A DNA stretch of 15,454 nt from Desulfobulbus sp. (lineage in GTDB: Bacteria; Desulfobacterota; Desulfobulbia; Desulfobulbales; Desulfobulbaceae): the NCBI GenBank assembly GCA_030600525.1, contig JAUVLX010000044.1, positions 1 through 15,454 on the forward strand. Direction: 5' to 3'. Position numbers and translations under genes: made by a program. Of this stretch, positions 14,745 through 15,454 are shown piece by piece. Every line of letters starts with the position of its first letter. Positions within the stretch are counted from its first letter, which is position 1. The notes beneath the pieces are model-generated. The model ran no database searches and was not told the origin of the DNA. It saw only the letters and a list, made by a program, of their open reading frames with translations.

Positions 14745-15454
14745 ATTGGTAAGATTCCAACAGTTGGTACAGTCGATCCAGATAAAGTTCCTTATATATG
14801 AGTTGGTTGGATGTTTCTATTTCGTTGATCAGCAGAGGGAGGGCTTCAGGAATACTTATGCCATGGCGGTTGATTCCAGCAGTATTAGCCATATCAACAA
14901 TAAGAACGGCATAGTAGTTGACGAGAAGCCTTGATCTTGAATCGCGCCGGAAAAGATAGGAGCGCCCTCCCATGGTATTGAGGAAAAAACCTGCATACTC
15001 ATACGACTTGTCAAGAGGAGCCTTCAGGGAAAATAGATCACTGCTGCAATCAGCTGAAGTTATCCAGGTATATAAAGCAAGACCGATATCTTCGATAACG
15101 TCTCTTTCCCTATCCAGAATACTTTTAATAAGCAGGATATTATCTTTACCTATGATACGAAAAAAGTGAGCCATGTTGGTCAAAAGGGTATACAAGTCAT
15201 CTGTTTCTCTGGATACTGTGGGAGGATTATCGAGAAGTGAATCGATAAGTTTAATAAAATGGGTTTGTAGTGAGGTCTGCAGACCAAACGACTCAATGTA
15301 TGGTTTGTTATCTAATGTGGAGAAAAATTGGTGCAGCTCAGCTGAAAGATCCTCGCATTGGCGAGTTTTTGTTGATTGTTGACCTACAGGTAAGGCAACA
15401 CTTGTTGCTGCTTGGGATGGGAGCGATCCCGCAACGGCTGGGGCAGACTGTTGC
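14743..15454 (-). CDS. Hypothetical protein of unknown function, N-terminus outside window
   Basis: On the minus strand the frame ending at TAA (14745-14743) stays open through the right edge of the window, about 236 codons. The TTG at 15195 is an internal leucine (DDLYTLLTNM), so the protein should be read as truncated at its N-terminus. The visible N-terminal part is low-complexity Ala/Pro/Gln/Ser (SAPAVAGSLPSQAATSVALP) and is followed by a helical, soluble-looking domain. Striking stretches are MAHFFRIIGKDNILLIKSIL, SYEYAGFFLNTMGGRSYLFR, RDSRSRLLVNYYAVLIVD and a C-terminal YLDRLYQLLESYQ. There is no membrane segment, signal peptide or metal-binding cluster. I do not recognise a named family; it resembles conserved hypotheticals of Desulfobacterota, from memory only. 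It is convergent with the YbhL-like gene and shares its terminator. Confidence 0.8.
   Translation of the reverse strand, partial: QQSAPAVAGSLPSQAATSVALPVGQQSTKTRQCEDLSAELHQFFSTLDNKPYIESFGLQTSLQTHFIKLIDSLLDNPPTVSRETDDLYTLLTNMAHFFRIIGKDNILLIKSILDRERDVIEDIGLALYTWITSADCSSDLFSLKAPLDKSYEYAGFFLNTMGGRSYLFRRDSRSRLLVNYYAVLIVDMANTAGINRHGISIPEALPLLINEIETSNQLIYKELYLDRLYQLLESYQ

Overview
The window looks like chromosomal DNA of a Gram-negative, moderately AT-rich bacterium, most likely a Desulfobacterota (Desulfobulbales-type) organism. This taxonomic guess is inference. It rests on the CFI-box C-terminal module of the GDSL hydrolase, the overall protein style, and a truncated hypothetical protein at the right edge that resembles hypotheticals I associate with that group. 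No rRNA, tRNA, CRISPR array, insertion sequence or phage gene was seen.

Left part (1-1560): the 3' end of a secreted beta-propeller-like protein and, 19 bases later, an exported GDSL/SGNH hydrolase. The hydrolase ends in a poly-glycine linker, a CFI-box module and two membrane segments. A strong intrinsic terminator (1519-1559) closes this unit.

Middle part (1581-13669): one long same-strand block with short gaps or overlaps, broken only by a 174-base gap at 4025-4198. It begins with a two-gene unit: a protein with a DGHVH metal-binding-like N-terminus, and a GlpD/GlpA-like FAD oxidoreductase. After the gap come a 926-residue polytopic spermidine-synthase-like protein, a rhamnosyltransferase-type GT2, a radical SAM protein with SPASM-like cysteines, a DPM1/GtrB-type GT2, two further GT2 enzymes, and a WbaP-type polyprenyl-phosphate sugar-1-phosphate transferase. 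Together these read as a surface polysaccharide (O-antigen, capsule or exopolysaccharide) assembly locus. WbaP would prime undecaprenyl phosphate with a hexose-1-phosphate. The WbbL/RfbF-type GT2 enzymes would extend the repeat unit. The DPM1-like enzyme would make a polyprenyl-phosphate sugar donor for modification. The radical SAM, spermidine-synthase-like and FAD proteins are candidate tailoring enzymes. No flippase, polymerase, chain-length regulator or sugar-nucleotide gene lies inside the window.

Right part (13670-15454): a 306-base gap with a long imperfect inverted repeat (13693-13802) that may be a structured RNA, a TATAAT box, and then a YbhL-type Bax-inhibitor-1 membrane protein. 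A bidirectional terminator (14708-14744) separates it from a convergent minus-strand gene of unknown function that runs off the right edge.

Points most worth a second look: (1) the radical SAM gene appears to be broken or split by a one-base frame change at about 8050; (2) the spermidine-synthase-like protein lacks the usual aminopropyltransferase acidic motif and carries an inserted beta-sandwich-like domain; (3) the GlpD-like enzyme has lost a conserved substrate-loop arginine motif and is paired with an uncharacterised DGHVH protein; (4) the possible RNA structure at 13693-13802.
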